DNA of 64,000 nt from Motiliproteus sp047633175 (GCA_047633175.1 JBLIEQ010000010.1:54145-118144), one strand, 5' to 3'. Counted from the stretch's first letter, positions 44,387-53,043 are shown. The notes: generated by a model from the letters alone, not told the origin. Numbers and translations: made by a program.

Positions 44387-44646
44387 TGCCAGGCTCCAGC
44401 CGCAATAGTGGCCGCCAGCATAACGGAGTGGGGGTGCGTAAATCTACTCAGGATCTCTGCACCGCTTGCTCATAAAAAATCACCCACATGTGAACCAATA
44501 CCCCTGCCCGCGCGTATATGAGGGACACATATAAAAACCCTACCTGAGTGCGGTGAACAATCCTGCAGAGTCGCCCATCTGCTGTGCTAAATGGGTGCCA
44601 GCCAGGCAATGGCCCTCACCTAACCACTATTGCGAGGACTACTGTA

Positions 44647-44928
44647 GTGAACAAAAACATCTATCCCCTGCTCAGCCTCTATGAACTGATCTCCCAACAC
44701 GGCCATCCCACTGAGTTTGGTAAGGCTCTCGATGGCATCGAAGTCACCAGTGATCCGGAAGGCTACCATCTGGAGTTTCATGGCAAGGGCGTCAATATCG
44801 TCGTTGGCTTTCACAACACCTACAAAGAACAGGGTGACCGCAAGGAAGACCTCGAGCTGTTTTATAAACAGGCTGACCGCCTGATCAAACAATATGGTTC
44901 ACCAAGAGTCAGAGGGCAAAATCTGTGA
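44647..44928 (+). CDS. Conserved-looking hypothetical protein, first of a coupled trio
   Basis: A 93-residue soluble protein, MNKNIYPLLSLYELISQHG..., acidic and basic mixed, without signal peptide or recognised domain. I start at GTG 44647 because GAGGA lies eight bases upstream; an earlier GTG at 44584 lacks one. Its stop overlaps the next gene's GTG start (GTGA), which overlaps the next by ATGA, so three genes are translationally coupled. Confidence 0.65.
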   Translation: MNKNIYPLLSLYELISQHGHPTEFGKALDGIEVTSDPEGYHLEFHGKGVNIVVGFHNTYKEQGDRKEDLELFYKQADRLIKQYGSPRVRGQNL

Positions 44929-45119
44929 CATTCCTAGTTACTAAAGCGGTGAACAAACCACTGACAGGTTTGCCCTGTCGGGGTTGCTTGGCGACCTGTA
45001 AGAATCGTGATATATGCCAAGGTCGCCCTTGGCGGCTGGTTCGCGACGGCAAGGCAATACCCGCGCTGTCCAGGGTCGATGCCCCCGACAACGCGCAGCC
45101 AGCGGCAGAGAAAATATGA
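44925..45119 (+). CDS. 64-residue Cys-rich protein coupled to the chelatase gene
   Basis: A small protein with four clustered cysteines in LPCRGCLATCKNRDIC (C-x2-C-x3-C-x5-C), followed by a basic GRPWRLVRDG. This could bind a metal or an Fe-S cluster. I recognise no family. Its reality is supported by 4-bp overlaps at both ends (GTGA with the upstream gene, ATGA with the CbiX/SirB-like gene). A role in handing metal to the chelatase is inference. Confidence 0.6.
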   Translation: MTFLVTKAVNKPLTGLPCRGCLATCKNRDICQGRPWRLVRDGKAIPALSRVDAPDNAQPAAEKI

Positions 45120-45478
45120 AGCGCTTACTGATGATTGCACACGGCAGTCGCAATGAATCCTCGAATGAGGAGGTGAGGTTGCTGGGTGCTCATGTAGCAG
45201 CCAGCCTGGCGTTAAACGTTGACGAGGTGTCAGTGGCGTTCCTGGAACTAGCATCACCCACCATTGGCGAGGCATTCGACGATTGCTTTAACCGGGGTGC
45301 AGAGGAGGTTGTTGTCTTACCTTATTTTTTAGCCGGAGGTGCTCATGTTGTGAGAGATATACCGGGTGCAATTGAAGCGGTGACGAGGCGATGGTCAGAC
45401 AAAAAAATAAGGTTGCTTCCTCATATCGGTGCTTCTGAGGCGATGGCGAGCTTAATAGTGCAAGCCTATAACCGTTAA
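45116..45478 (+). CDS. CbiX/SirB-like small chelatase
   Basis: A 120-residue single-domain sirohydrochlorin chelatase-like protein (CbiXS type): MIAHGSRNESSNEEVRLLG with the metal His near residue 8, FLELASPTIGEAFDDCFNRG, and VVLPYFLAGGAHVVRDIP with the second His. Short forms dimerise to insert Co or Fe into sirohydrochlorin. No other cobalamin or siroheme gene is adjacent. ATG 45116 has CAGAG upstream and overlaps the Cys-rich gene by 4 bp. Confidence 0.88.
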   Translation: MKRLLMIAHGSRNESSNEEVRLLGAHVAASLALNVDEVSVAFLELASPTIGEAFDDCFNRGAEEVVVLPYFLAGGAHVVRDIPGAIEAVTRRWSDKKIRLLPHIGASEAMASLIVQAYNR

Positions 45479-45548
45479 AATTCTTCGGACTTTATTTTCC
45501 TGATTAGCCTACAGTTCCTCAAGGGCTGCCAGAGGCAAGCGACGGCCA

Positions 45549-45579
45549 CGATCAGAGAAATCTTTTGTGCCGCTAACCT
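45549..45579 (+). promoter_or_regulatory. Weak candidate ECF sigma (RpoE/ChrR) promoter
   Basis: CGATCA-N19-TAACCT lies 14 bp before the renalase-like gene. It matches the locus consensus TGATCC-N18-TAA at four of six -35 positions, and the spacer is one base too long. Plausible because the gene type is usual in ChrR regulons, but unproven. Confidence 0.3.
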
Positions 45580-45592
45580 AGCTGGAGAAGGA

Positions 45593-46588
45593 ATGAGCGT
45601 TTCAGTTGCGATTGTGGGTGCGGGAATGGCTGGGGTTTCAGCGGCACAGTTGCTGACGTCCAGGGGTATTGCTGTCGAGGTGTTCGATAAAAGCCGTGGC
45701 ACCGGTGGGCGAATGGCCAGTAAGCGTATCGGTGATAGTGAGATGCTACCTGTCGATATCGGCACTCAGTCTTTCCAGGCTTGCAGTGACGAGTTCAAAA
45801 AGGCGCTGCAGCTATGGCAGCAGCAGGGATGGGCTAAACCCTGGAACCCGGTCACTTATCGGCATCGGCAGGGTGTGTTGTCGAGGTATAACGAGGCTGA
45901 GCAAGGTTGGCTGGGCACTCCGCGTATGAGTGCGTTAACCCGACAGCTGTTGGGCGATACTCGACTGCGCTCGAATATTCGAATAACCGCGCTGTTACCT
46001 GAAGCAGGGCACTGGCGATTACAGGACAGCACAGGCACCCACTACGGCCCTTATACCCATGTGATCGTTACGGCACCTGCACCCCAGGCAAGCAGGCTGT
46101 TGTCGCCGGTGCCTGAGCTGGCAGATGCCGCCAGCCAGCGCCCTATGTTGCCAACCTGGGTCGTGGTATTGGCGTTAGCGTCGCCGCTGGCAACGGCTTT
46201 TGACAGAGTCCTTTCAAACAGCCCTCCGCTGGATTATGCGGTGCGCCATTCTGCCAAGCCCGGCCGTGAGGGCGCGCAGGAGGTTTGGGTGCTGCAGGCC
46301 TCTGCCTACTGGAGTCTGAGCCATACAGCAACCCCGGTCGATCAGATCATCAAGCAGCTGTCTGCTGCGTTTGCCGAGATGCTGGGGTCTCCATTACCCG
46401 CAGTGGTTGCTGCCTTGGCACACCGCTGGCTGTTTGCGCAGGCGGACCACGCATCTCCCATAATCCTGGCCAACCAGGCCTCGACGCTGTTTGCCGGTGG
46501 TGACTGGTGTTCTTCAGGAGGCGTGGAGGGCGCTTGGCTGAGTGGCCGTCGAACGGCCGAACGACTCTTAACTGGACTTGGAAGGTGA
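45593..46588 (+). CDS. Renalase-like FAD/NAD(P)-dependent amine oxidoreductase
   Basis: A 331-residue flavoprotein with the N-terminal dinucleotide fold VAIVGAGMAGVSAAQLL, then EVFDKSRGTGGRMASKR, as in bacterial renalase-like proteins; FAGGDWCSSGGVEGAWLSG near the C-terminus closes the FAD site. Substrates of this family include reduced or damaged nicotinamide derivatives. Bacterial members cluster with photolyase and singlet-oxygen regulons, which fits the chrR locus next door. The TIGR02450 gene follows at once. Confidence 0.88.
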   Translation: MSVSVAIVGAGMAGVSAAQLLTSRGIAVEVFDKSRGTGGRMASKRIGDSEMLPVDIGTQSFQACSDEFKKALQLWQQQGWAKPWNPVTYRHRQGVLSRYNEAEQGWLGTPRMSALTRQLLGDTRLRSNIRITALLPEAGHWRLQDSTGTHYGPYTHVIVTAPAPQASRLLSPVPELADAASQRPMLPTWVVVLALASPLATAFDRVLSNSPPLDYAVRHSAKPGREGAQEVWVLQASAYWSLSHTATPVDQIIKQLSAAFAEMLGSPLPAVVAALAHRWLFAQADHASPIILANQASTLFAGGDWCSSGGVEGAWLSGRRTAERLLTGLGR

Positions 46589-46589
46589 T

Positions 46590-46847
46590 ATGAACAAGGG
46601 GCATATGAACAAGGGTGCTATGAATCAGATCAATCCAGAAAAACTACTTCACTCCAAGTGGACTCGGGTCAATCCCAAAGACCGTGAAAAGCACTTTATG
46701 GTGACAGCGCTGTATCGGGACACAGGAGGGGATGAGGCTAACAGCATCGTGGATATTGAGTTGCAGGCGGTGGTGACCCGCCGCTCAGAAGCTCTGCCCT
46801 GGCAAACGCTGCAACAAGCAGAGCAGTGGCAACCGGGCTGGAAATAA
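46590..46847 (+). CDS. TIGR02450-family small Trp-rich protein
   Basis: An 85-residue protein with the family core LLHSKWTRVNPKDREKHFMV and conserved Trp in PWQTLQQAEQWQPGW. The N-terminus MNKGHMNKGAMNQ contains three possible starts in short repeats; GGAAGGTGAT favours 46590. Function unknown; the family is found beside photolyase and FAD oxidoreductases. It overlaps or nearly abuts the flavoprotein stop and converges on chrR with 17 bp between stops. Confidence 0.85.
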   Translation: MNKGHMNKGAMNQINPEKLLHSKWTRVNPKDREKHFMVTALYRDTGGDEANSIVDIELQAVVTRRSEALPWQTLQQAEQWQPGWK

Positions 46848-46864
46848 TCGGCTTAACTTCCTAT

Positions 46865-47521
46865 CTATATCTTAAAGTAACTCTGGAACAAACGGGGTAC
46901 CCAGCCGTGAAAACGCAGCGGGGCATCGGTAGCGACCAGGCAGATGCAGTCTTCGCTTCGGTCAGCAATGGGTTGATGGTTCACCTGGTCATCAAGATCG
47001 GCGATGCAACCCGGTGTAAATCGACCTATCTCATCGCTATACGAACCGCTCAGTACCAGCGTCAGTTCATTACCCTGATGGCTATGTTCGGGTAAGCAGG
47101 TTCCCGGTGCGATCCGCAGCATATACAGTTGCCCGTGCGTGGATGCCAGGGGCAGGTAGCGTATCCCAGGTGCCATTCGTTTCCAGGCCAGCTGATCGGG
47201 ATCTGTGCGTTCCCAGTCGGTAATAAAGTCGGGGAGGGTTTCCAGGGCTGTTGGGGAGACGGCAGCAGTGTCTGCGGCGGGCTGGTCGAGCATTGCAAAC
47301 AGACGCTCTTTAAAACCCTCATCCAGGTTTGCCCCAGGCATCGCTTGGATCAGGGTGGCGCCCAGATGCTCGGCTTGCCTTATACGCCGTTGGCATTGCG
47401 AGCAGTCTTTGATATGCATATCCAGGACCACGGAAAAATTGCGTTCGACGCTGCAGGCTGCGTAGCTAGTCAGGGTCGCATCGTCAGGGTGATGGGCCTT
47501 ATTCATCTTTTTAGCAGTCAA
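46865..47521 (-). CDS. chrR: ChrR-type zinc anti-sigma factor with cupin domain
   Basis: A 218-residue ChrR: N-terminal zinc anti-sigma domain (HHPDDATLTSYA, HIKDCSQCQRR giving H-x3-C-x2-C), then a cupin domain with metal His residues (THGQLYMLRIAPGTCLPEHSHQGNELTLVLSG). It sequesters the ECF sigma encoded upstream and releases it on singlet oxygen or related stress. Its start overlaps the sigma stop by 4 bp (ATGA), so the two are made in balance. Confidence 0.94.
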   Translation of the reverse strand: MTAKKMNKAHHPDDATLTSYAACSVERNFSVVLDMHIKDCSQCQRRIRQAEHLGATLIQAMPGANLDEGFKERLFAMLDQPAADTAAVSPTALETLPDFITDWERTDPDQLAWKRMAPGIRYLPLASTHGQLYMLRIAPGTCLPEHSHQGNELTLVLSGSYSDEIGRFTPGCIADLDDQVNHQPIADRSEDCICLVATDAPLRFHGWVPRLFQSYFKI

Positions 47522-48081
47522 AGTAATGCTCCCATACTGAGGCGCAGTTTTTTAAACGCCAGCCTGAGTGACGACTTGACGCTGCCCAGCGGTAATGGCA
47601 GTTCGTAGGCAATTTCGCTGTGGGTTTTGCCCTGGTAGTAGGACATATACAGAATCTGTGCTTGTCGCCCTGGTAGCTTTTTGATCGCTTCTTTGATCCG
47701 CTGCTGATCAGCCTCAGCGTCGTGATTAAGTTCTTGGGTTTCAGTGGGCCACTCAGGAGGAGCTAGCCGGTCGCTGACCTGGTTCCTGCGAATGTGGTCG
47801 ATATAACGATTACGAACGATGCGGTAGAGCCAGGTAGAGAGGTTGCCGGCACTGGGGTTGTAGAGGTGTGCTTTCTCCCACACCTGAAGCAGGCAGGCTT
47901 GCAGCAGATCTTCGGCCAGTGCGTTGTTAGCGCCACGACTGAGCAGGAAGCTCTTCAGCGGTACGGCAAAGCCATCATAGAGCTGAGTGAACGCCTGGCG
48001 ATCACGGTGAGTGGCTATTCTAATCATGATCAAAGACCAATCGGCTTCCGTCATTTCGTTGTGCAACCGTTTCGTTAACAT
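47518..48081 (-). CDS. rpoE: ECF sigma factor of the RpoE/ChrR group
   Basis: A 187-residue ECF11-like sigma with region 2 (AFTQLYDGFAVPLKSFLLSRG...LLQACLLQVWEKAHLYNP, LSTWLYRIVRNRYIDHIRR) and region 4 (IKKLPGRQAQILYMSYYQGKTHSEIAYELPLPLGSVKSSLRLA pattern). The likely start is ATG 48081 after GGGAGAAG; an open frame reaches 48117, but that would begin upstream of the promoter at 48104-48133. It should transcribe its own gene and the divergent lipid operon. Confidence 0.94.
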   Translation of the reverse strand: MLTKRLHNEMTEADWSLIMIRIATHRDRQAFTQLYDGFAVPLKSFLLSRGANNALAEDLLQACLLQVWEKAHLYNPSAGNLSTWLYRIVRNRYIDHIRRNQVSDRLAPPEWPTETQELNHDAEADQQRIKEAIKKLPGRQAQILYMSYYQGKTHSEIAYELPLPLGSVKSSLRLAFKKLRLSMGALL

Positions 48082-48103
48082 GGCTTCTCCCATCCTTTGA
48101 CTA

Positions 48104-48133
48104 TCCTTACGCGTCAAGGGCGTGATCGGATCA
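48104..48133 (-). promoter_or_regulatory. Autoregulatory ECF sigma promoter of the sigma-chrR operon
   Basis: On the minus strand TGATCC (48133-48128), an 18-bp spacer, then TAAGGA (48109-48104). This matches the RpoE/ChrR promoter TGATCC-N18-TAAGA described in Rhodobacter. It implies a start site near 48097 and a leader of about 16 bases. Confidence 0.8.
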
Positions 48134-48248
48134 CTCCGGGATGAAGTTAGTGAAAGTTAATCCTAACGCAACAACCGCTCTATGAGGGATTGTTTATAGA
48201 TTACGGCGCTTAGTGTCGTCATCGTAATCAACAAAAGTACAGCACGGG

Positions 48249-48278
48249 TGATCCAAAGAGCCAGGCCCCGCGTAATCT
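48249..48278 (+). promoter_or_regulatory. ECF sigma promoter of the divergent lipid-modification operon
   Basis: TGATCC (48249-48254), exactly 18 bp, then TAATCT (48273-48278). It is divergent from the sigma promoter and the same type. It places transcription start near 48285, just ahead of the GGGGGA ribosome site and ATG 48305. Confidence 0.78.
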
Positions 48279-48304
48279 TCACAAAAACCGGGGGACTTTC
48301 ACAG

Positions 48305-49708
48305 ATGGCGTTACCACTCAATATAGCCGTAATAGGGTCGGGTATTAGCGGCCTGAGTTGCGCCTGGCAACTGAGTAAAAATCATCGGGTGACCCTATAT
48401 GAAAAAGATGATTACTTTGGTGGGCACTCGAACAGCATTCAGGTTAATCAGGGGGCGCTGTCGGTCTCGGTAGATACCGGTTTTATGGTATTCAACCCGG
48501 CCAGTTATCCCAATCTGGTCGCGTTGTTTGAGCACCTCAGTGTGCCGGTGGTGAAGACCGAGATGTCCTTTTCCGTGTCACTGGATCAGGGGCGGGTTGA
48601 ATACGCCGGCACTGACCTTAATGGCTTGTTTGGTCAGCGCAGCAACCTGCTAAGCCCTGGGTTTTGGGCCATGTTGAAAGATGTCCTGCGTTTTTATAAA
48701 GAGTCGGCTCATCTGGTTGAAACGCTAGATAATCAGGTAACACTGGGGCAGATGCTTGAGCAGCAGGGCTACGGAAGGCGGTTTCGTGATGATCATCTGG
48801 TCCCGATGGGGTCGGCTATTTGGTCGACTCCGGCGCAGAAGATGCTCGATTATCCCGCAAAAACCTTTCTGCGCTTCTGCCAGAACCACGGCTTGTTGCA
48901 GCTCAAAGACCGGCCTCAGTGGTATACCGTTCAAGGGGGGAGCAGAGTCTATGTTGAGAAACTGGTGTCTCGGCTCGGCGAGCAGGCGCGCTCCAATTCA
49001 GCCGCACGTTCAGTACGCCGCCAGAGCCTGGGCGGACGTACTCAGGTGATCGTCACCGATTGGCAGGGGCATGAGCAGAGCTTTGACCATGTGGTAATGG
49101 CCTGTCATGCCGACCAGACGCTGAAGTTATTGCGCGATGCCGACGTCCAGGAAAACGCCTTGCTGAGCCCGTTCAAGTTTGAACGTAATCGCGTGCTGTT
49201 ACATAGCGACTCTCGGCTGATGCCGAAACGCAAGCGGGTGTGGGCCAGCTGGAATTATCTGCGAGAAAATCCCGACAGTCAGTCACTGGCGGTCACCTAT
49301 TGGATGAACCGGCTGCAACAACTCCCCGATTCTTTGCCGCTGTTCGTCACCCTGAACCCTTTTCAGGAGCCTGAGCGCGACAAGGTTCACGCGGCCTTTC
49401 TTTACGACCACCCACTGTTTGATCTGCAGGCACTGGCTGCACAGAAAAAACTCTGGTCGCTGCAGGGTAATCGTAACACCTGGTTCTGCGGTGCCTGGTT
49501 TGGTTATGGCTTTCATGAAGACGGTCTGCAGTCGGGGCTGGCCGTTGCCGAAGCCCTGGGAGGCGAGCAGCGGCCCTGGCAGGTGGAGGGTATGTACGAT
49601 CGTATCCATCTGCCCGACGGTTGGGATCGCAGTCCGAGTTCTGGGGTGCCCGCCAAAGGATGGAGCCCTGACCTGCGCCCCGTTTCAAACCCCCGTGTGA
49701 AATACTGA
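48305..49708 (+). CDS. FAD-dependent amine-oxidase-type flavoprotein of the ChrR regulon
   Basis: A 467-residue flavoprotein: IAVIGSGISGLSCAWQLSKNHRVTLYEKDDYFGGHSNS holds the FAD fold, and WFCGAWFGYGFHEDGLQSGLAVAEAL the C-terminal FAD site. It is the desaturase/oxidoreductase partner of cyclopropane-synthase-like methyltransferases in singlet-oxygen regulons. ATG 48305 follows GGGGGA and the ECF promoter; a GTG at 48248 would lie within the promoter. First gene of an eight-gene operon; its stop overlaps the DUF1365 start by one base. Confidence 0.92.
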   Translation: MALPLNIAVIGSGISGLSCAWQLSKNHRVTLYEKDDYFGGHSNSIQVNQGALSVSVDTGFMVFNPASYPNLVALFEHLSVPVVKTEMSFSVSLDQGRVEYAGTDLNGLFGQRSNLLSPGFWAMLKDVLRFYKESAHLVETLDNQVTLGQMLEQQGYGRRFRDDHLVPMGSAIWSTPAQKMLDYPAKTFLRFCQNHGLLQLKDRPQWYTVQGGSRVYVEKLVSRLGEQARSNSAARSVRRQSLGGRTQVIVTDWQGHEQSFDHVVMACHADQTLKLLRDADVQENALLSPFKFERNRVLLHSDSRLMPKRKRVWASWNYLRENPDSQSLAVTYWMNRLQQLPDSLPLFVTLNPFQEPERDKVHAAFLYDHPLFDLQALAAQKKLWSLQGNRNTWFCGAWFGYGFHEDGLQSGLAVAEALGGEQRPWQVEGMYDRIHLPDGWDRSPSSGVPAKGWSPDLRPVSNPRVKY

Positions 49709-50490
49709 TGCGCTCCTGCCTTTACAAGGGCGCGGTAATGCATGAGCGGCTGCGTCCGCGCCAGCACCGGTTTAGTTATGAATTCACCAGCTGGCTGCTT
49801 GATCTTGATGAACTTCCTGAACTAGATAGCTCTTTAAGGTTGTTCTCCTACAACCGACCGGGGCCCTTTAGCTTTTATGAACGTGATTTTGGCCCAGGCC
49901 AACCCACAGGTCTCAAATTGCATATCCAGGCGTTGGTCGAGCAACAGGGGCTGGGCCAGGTTGAGCGCGTTTGCCTGTTATGTCAGCCCCGCTGCCTGGG
50001 CTATATGTTCAATTCGATTAGCACCTATTTCTGCTATGGCGCTCAGGATCAGTTGGTTGCGATCATCTATGAAGTGACCAGCACCTTCGGTGAGCGTCAC
50101 CTTTACTTGCTGCCCGCCGATCAGCCCTCCACCGATCCCCCCCCCCCTTTGCTGCAGCAGGTTAAAAAGCAGCTGTATGTGTCCCCCTTTATGCCTATGG
50201 ACTGCCGCTATCGTTTTCAGGTCAAGCCACCAGCAGCGTCTTTCAGTGTGCTGATCCGTCAGGATGACCAGAAAGGGGAGTTGTTTCGTGCCCACTGGAG
50301 CGGTAAACGCCAGCCCTTGAATGGCACTGCCCTGTTGCGTGCATTGCTGCGCCCGCCGATGACGTTGAAAACCACCCTCGCCATTCACTGGCAGGCCCTG
50401 CGCCTATGGCTCAAAGGTGTGCCGGTGGTGCAATTTACCAAGACCCAACCCTACCAGGTCAGCCTGGGTCAGTGGCAAGAGGAAAAATAA
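49708..50490 (+). CDS. DUF1365 protein
   Basis: A 260-residue member of DUF1365: starts CLYKGAVMHERLRPRQHRFSYEFTSWLLDLDEL, and includes RDFGPGQPTGLKLHIQALV, RVCLLCQPRCLGYMFNS and a YVSPFMPMDCRYRF block. The family always occurs between an amine-oxidase-type flavoprotein and a cyclopropane-synthase-like methyltransferase, so it probably takes part in the same fatty-acyl modification, but its reaction is unknown. TGATG coupling with the flavoprotein gene. Confidence 0.92.
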   Translation: MRSCLYKGAVMHERLRPRQHRFSYEFTSWLLDLDELPELDSSLRLFSYNRPGPFSFYERDFGPGQPTGLKLHIQALVEQQGLGQVERVCLLCQPRCLGYMFNSISTYFCYGAQDQLVAIIYEVTSTFGERHLYLLPADQPSTDPPPPLLQQVKKQLYVSPFMPMDCRYRFQVKPPAASFSVLIRQDDQKGELFRAHWSGKRQPLNGTALLRALLRPPMTLKTTLAIHWQALRLWLKGVPVVQFTKTQPYQVSLGQWQEEK

Positions 50491-50491
50491 G

Positions 50492-51739
50492 ATGAAACAA
50501 CAGGATCTTCAGACCAAGGTGCTGGCCGCCGCCCTTACCGAGCCTTTCGATAGCGACAGCAGTTCCAAACCCCTTGCTATTCGTTATCTGGCCAGCAAAC
50601 TTGAACAGTTGGGTGTATCCCGGGTCAGGCTGGTGGCTGAAAGTGGCCATTGCTGGACGATCGGCCGAGTCGATCACAACGTGGCGGTTCCCGTGATTAC
50701 CTTGCATAACAAGCGCGCCCTGGCCCGCGGCTGGTTTGGCGGACTGATGGGCTGGGCCGAAGGTTTTATGGCGGGGGATTGGAGCTGTAGTCGGCTGCTG
50801 GATGTCACCGACTGGGCAATGGCCAATGAGGCCGCCTTCGAGAGCGCTTTTGACGGCGGCCGAATTTCAGCGTTGCTGAACAGGCTCTATCACCTGTCGC
50901 ACAATAACAGTCGCCGGGGCAGTCGGCGCAATATTGCCTTTCATTACGACCTGGGAAATGAGTTCTATCGACTCTGGTTGGACCCGTCGATGACCTACTC
51001 GTCGGCGTTGTTTAGCCATACAGATCAGAGCCTGGCCGCTGCTCAGCAGCATAAATACCAACGGGTTCTGGAATTGATTGCGCCTGAACCCCAGCAGTCT
51101 GTCCTGGAGATCGGCTGTGGCTGGGGCGGCTTTGGAGAGGCCTTGCTCGGACAGTCAAACGCGGACTGGTACGGCGTGACCCTGTCCAAAGAACAGTTAG
51201 CCTGGACGCAGTCCCGACTGGGGGTCTTTGCTGAGCGAGCGAGCGCCCGCCTGACCGACTATCGCGATCTTGAACAGCGCTATGATCATATCGTCTCGAT
51301 AGAGATGCTGGAGGCGGTGGGCGAGGCCAACTGGCCGACCTACTTCAACAAGATTAAAACACTGCTCAAACCCGGCGGCAGAGCCGTCATTCAGGTGATC
51401 ACTATCGCTGATGAGCGTTTTGAAAGCTACCGCAAGGGTGCTGACTTTATTCAGCGTTATATCTTTCCCGGCGGCATGCTGCCGAGTCCGGCGGCTATGC
51501 GGGAACAGATTGCGGCTGCCGGGCTTACGCTGATCCATGAGGAAGGCTTCGGCGCTGATTATGCCCGCACCCTGAGTCTTTGGAGCCAAGCCTTTGAACA
51601 GGCCTGGCCGCAGATAGAAACGCTTGGCTTTGATGAGCGTTTCTATCGCATGTGGAACTATTATCTAGCCTATTGCGAGAGCGGCTTTAAAACGGGTGCG
51701 ATCGATGTCCGATTCTATCAGCTCAGCACTGACTGCTAA
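50492..51739 (+). CDS. Cyclopropane-fatty-acyl-phospholipid synthase-family SAM methyltransferase
   Basis: A 415-residue CfaS-like enzyme: IAFHYDLGNEFYRLWLDPSMTYSSALF, the SAM motif VLEIGCGWGGFGEALL and IEMLEAVGEANW are typical. It transfers a methyl or methylene group from SAM to unsaturated membrane acyl chains; in chrR loci such enzymes have been connected with branched or furan-type fatty acids. ATG 50492 is one base past the DUF1365 stop, after AGAGG. Its end overlaps the MFS gene by 35 bp. Confidence 0.92.
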   Translation: MKQQDLQTKVLAAALTEPFDSDSSSKPLAIRYLASKLEQLGVSRVRLVAESGHCWTIGRVDHNVAVPVITLHNKRALARGWFGGLMGWAEGFMAGDWSCSRLLDVTDWAMANEAAFESAFDGGRISALLNRLYHLSHNNSRRGSRRNIAFHYDLGNEFYRLWLDPSMTYSSALFSHTDQSLAAAQQHKYQRVLELIAPEPQQSVLEIGCGWGGFGEALLGQSNADWYGVTLSKEQLAWTQSRLGVFAERASARLTDYRDLEQRYDHIVSIEMLEAVGEANWPTYFNKIKTLLKPGGRAVIQVITIADERFESYRKGADFIQRYIFPGGMLPSPAAMREQIAAAGLTLIHEEGFGADYARTLSLWSQAFEQAWPQIETLGFDERFYRMWNYYLAYCESGFKTGAIDVRFYQLSTDC

Positions 51740-53006
51740 GCAGCGCTGGGCCTATGCACTACCGGCATTGGCGCTGGCGCTGCCGACCCTGCCTTTCTAC
51801 GTTCTTTTACCGGTCTTCTATGCCGATTTCACCCGCCTGACGTTGGCACAGGTGGGCATCTGGCTGATGCTGGCGCGGCTGTTTGATGTGCTCAGTGATG
51901 TTCTGGCCGCACGTTTCTGCGATCGCCCCCTAGGCTGGATGGGACGTAAAGGCTGGATCGTTGTGGGTGCGATCTTGGCGGCACCGGGTTTATGGGCCCT
52001 GAGTTCGCCACCCGCGGGCGCAGGCGCCGCGTGGCTGTTTTTTAGCAGTGTGCTGCTTTATAGCGGTTGGACGCTGATACAGATCCCCTATACTGCCTGG
52101 CTTGCCAGCTTGGGTACCTCGCCCGGGCAGCGACTGGATCTGAGCAGTCGCCGTGAAACCCTGGGGATGATTGGCCTTGTGCTCTCAGCCTGTTGGCCGG
52201 CGATGGGGGCCTGGCTGGGTTGGTCAACCGCACAGGTGTTTCAGTATCTGGCGATCACTGCCCTACTCTGGGGCGCGTTAAGCCTGCTGTGGATGCTTAA
52301 AACTCTGCCTCAACCCGGAAGCGGCGGGGAGAACGCGGGAAATTTCGAGTGGCGATCGCTGTTCGTCTTGCCATATCAGCGGCGCCTGATGCTGGTGTGG
52401 TGGACCAACGGCCTGGCCAATGCGGTCGCCGCGGTGCTATTTCCACTGGTGATTAGCGATTGGCTGATGCTGGACGATTCACAGCGTGGCCCGTTTCTGC
52501 TGATCTATTTTTTAGCCGCGTTACTGACGCTACCGCTATGGAAACGCCTAGCTGAACGCGTCCTGCAGCCTAGAGCATGGTGCTGGGCGATGCTGCTGGC
52601 CATCGCCGCCTTCATGTCGTTACCGCTGCTGCCGCCGTCCTCTGTGGCTTATATGGTGGTAGTGGTTATCACGGGCGCAACTCTGGGGGCCGATCTGGTG
52701 CTGCCTCACAGCATTCAGGCGTCGGTGGTCAGCTGGGAGCAGCGCCAGCATGGCCGTTTTCAACCCGCATTGCATTACGCCGGTGCCAGTCTGGTCATTA
52801 AACTGTCGCTGGGGGTGGGGGTGGGCTTAGCCCCTCTGCTGCTCAGCATCGGCGGTTGGCAGGATGCGCTAGAAACGCAATCTGAAGCTGCTCGATGGTC
52901 GCTTATAGTGATCTATTCCTGGTTGCCCTGCGTATTAAAGGGTATGGCGGTCGCCTTAATGTGGGGCTTCCCCGATCTGGATAAGCAACCCGCGACCTCA
53001 GGGTGA
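51705..53006 (+). CDS. MFS transporter (GPH/MelB-like)
   Basis: A 433-residue transporter of twelve helices. LMLARLFDVLSDVLAARFCDRPLGWMGRKGWIV resembles the cytoplasmic loop motif of the GPH group. It starts inside the 3' end of the methyltransferase gene (ATG 51705 or GTG 51696), indicating coupling. Its substrate is unknown; in this operon a lipid or lipid-derived group is more likely than a sugar. Confidence 0.87.
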   Translation: MSDSISSALTAKQRWAYALPALALALPTLPFYVLLPVFYADFTRLTLAQVGIWLMLARLFDVLSDVLAARFCDRPLGWMGRKGWIVVGAILAAPGLWALSSPPAGAGAAWLFFSSVLLYSGWTLIQIPYTAWLASLGTSPGQRLDLSSRRETLGMIGLVLSACWPAMGAWLGWSTAQVFQYLAITALLWGALSLLWMLKTLPQPGSGGENAGNFEWRSLFVLPYQRRLMLVWWTNGLANAVAAVLFPLVISDWLMLDDSQRGPFLLIYFLAALLTLPLWKRLAERVLQPRAWCWAMLLAIAAFMSLPLLPPSSVAYMVVVVITGATLGADLVLPHSIQASVVSWEQRQHGRFQPALHYAGASLVIKLSLGVGVGLAPLLLSIGGWQDALETQSEAARWSLIVIYSWLPCVLKGMAVALMWGFPDLDKQPATSG

Positions 53007-53043
53007 TTGAGGCCAAGGCCCTCAGCGATGAAAGGATCTCACG

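Noticed and set aside
47129..47608. 159-residue plus-strand frame opposite chrR
   Set aside because: Antisense shadow; chrR on the minus strand has all zinc and cupin motifs.
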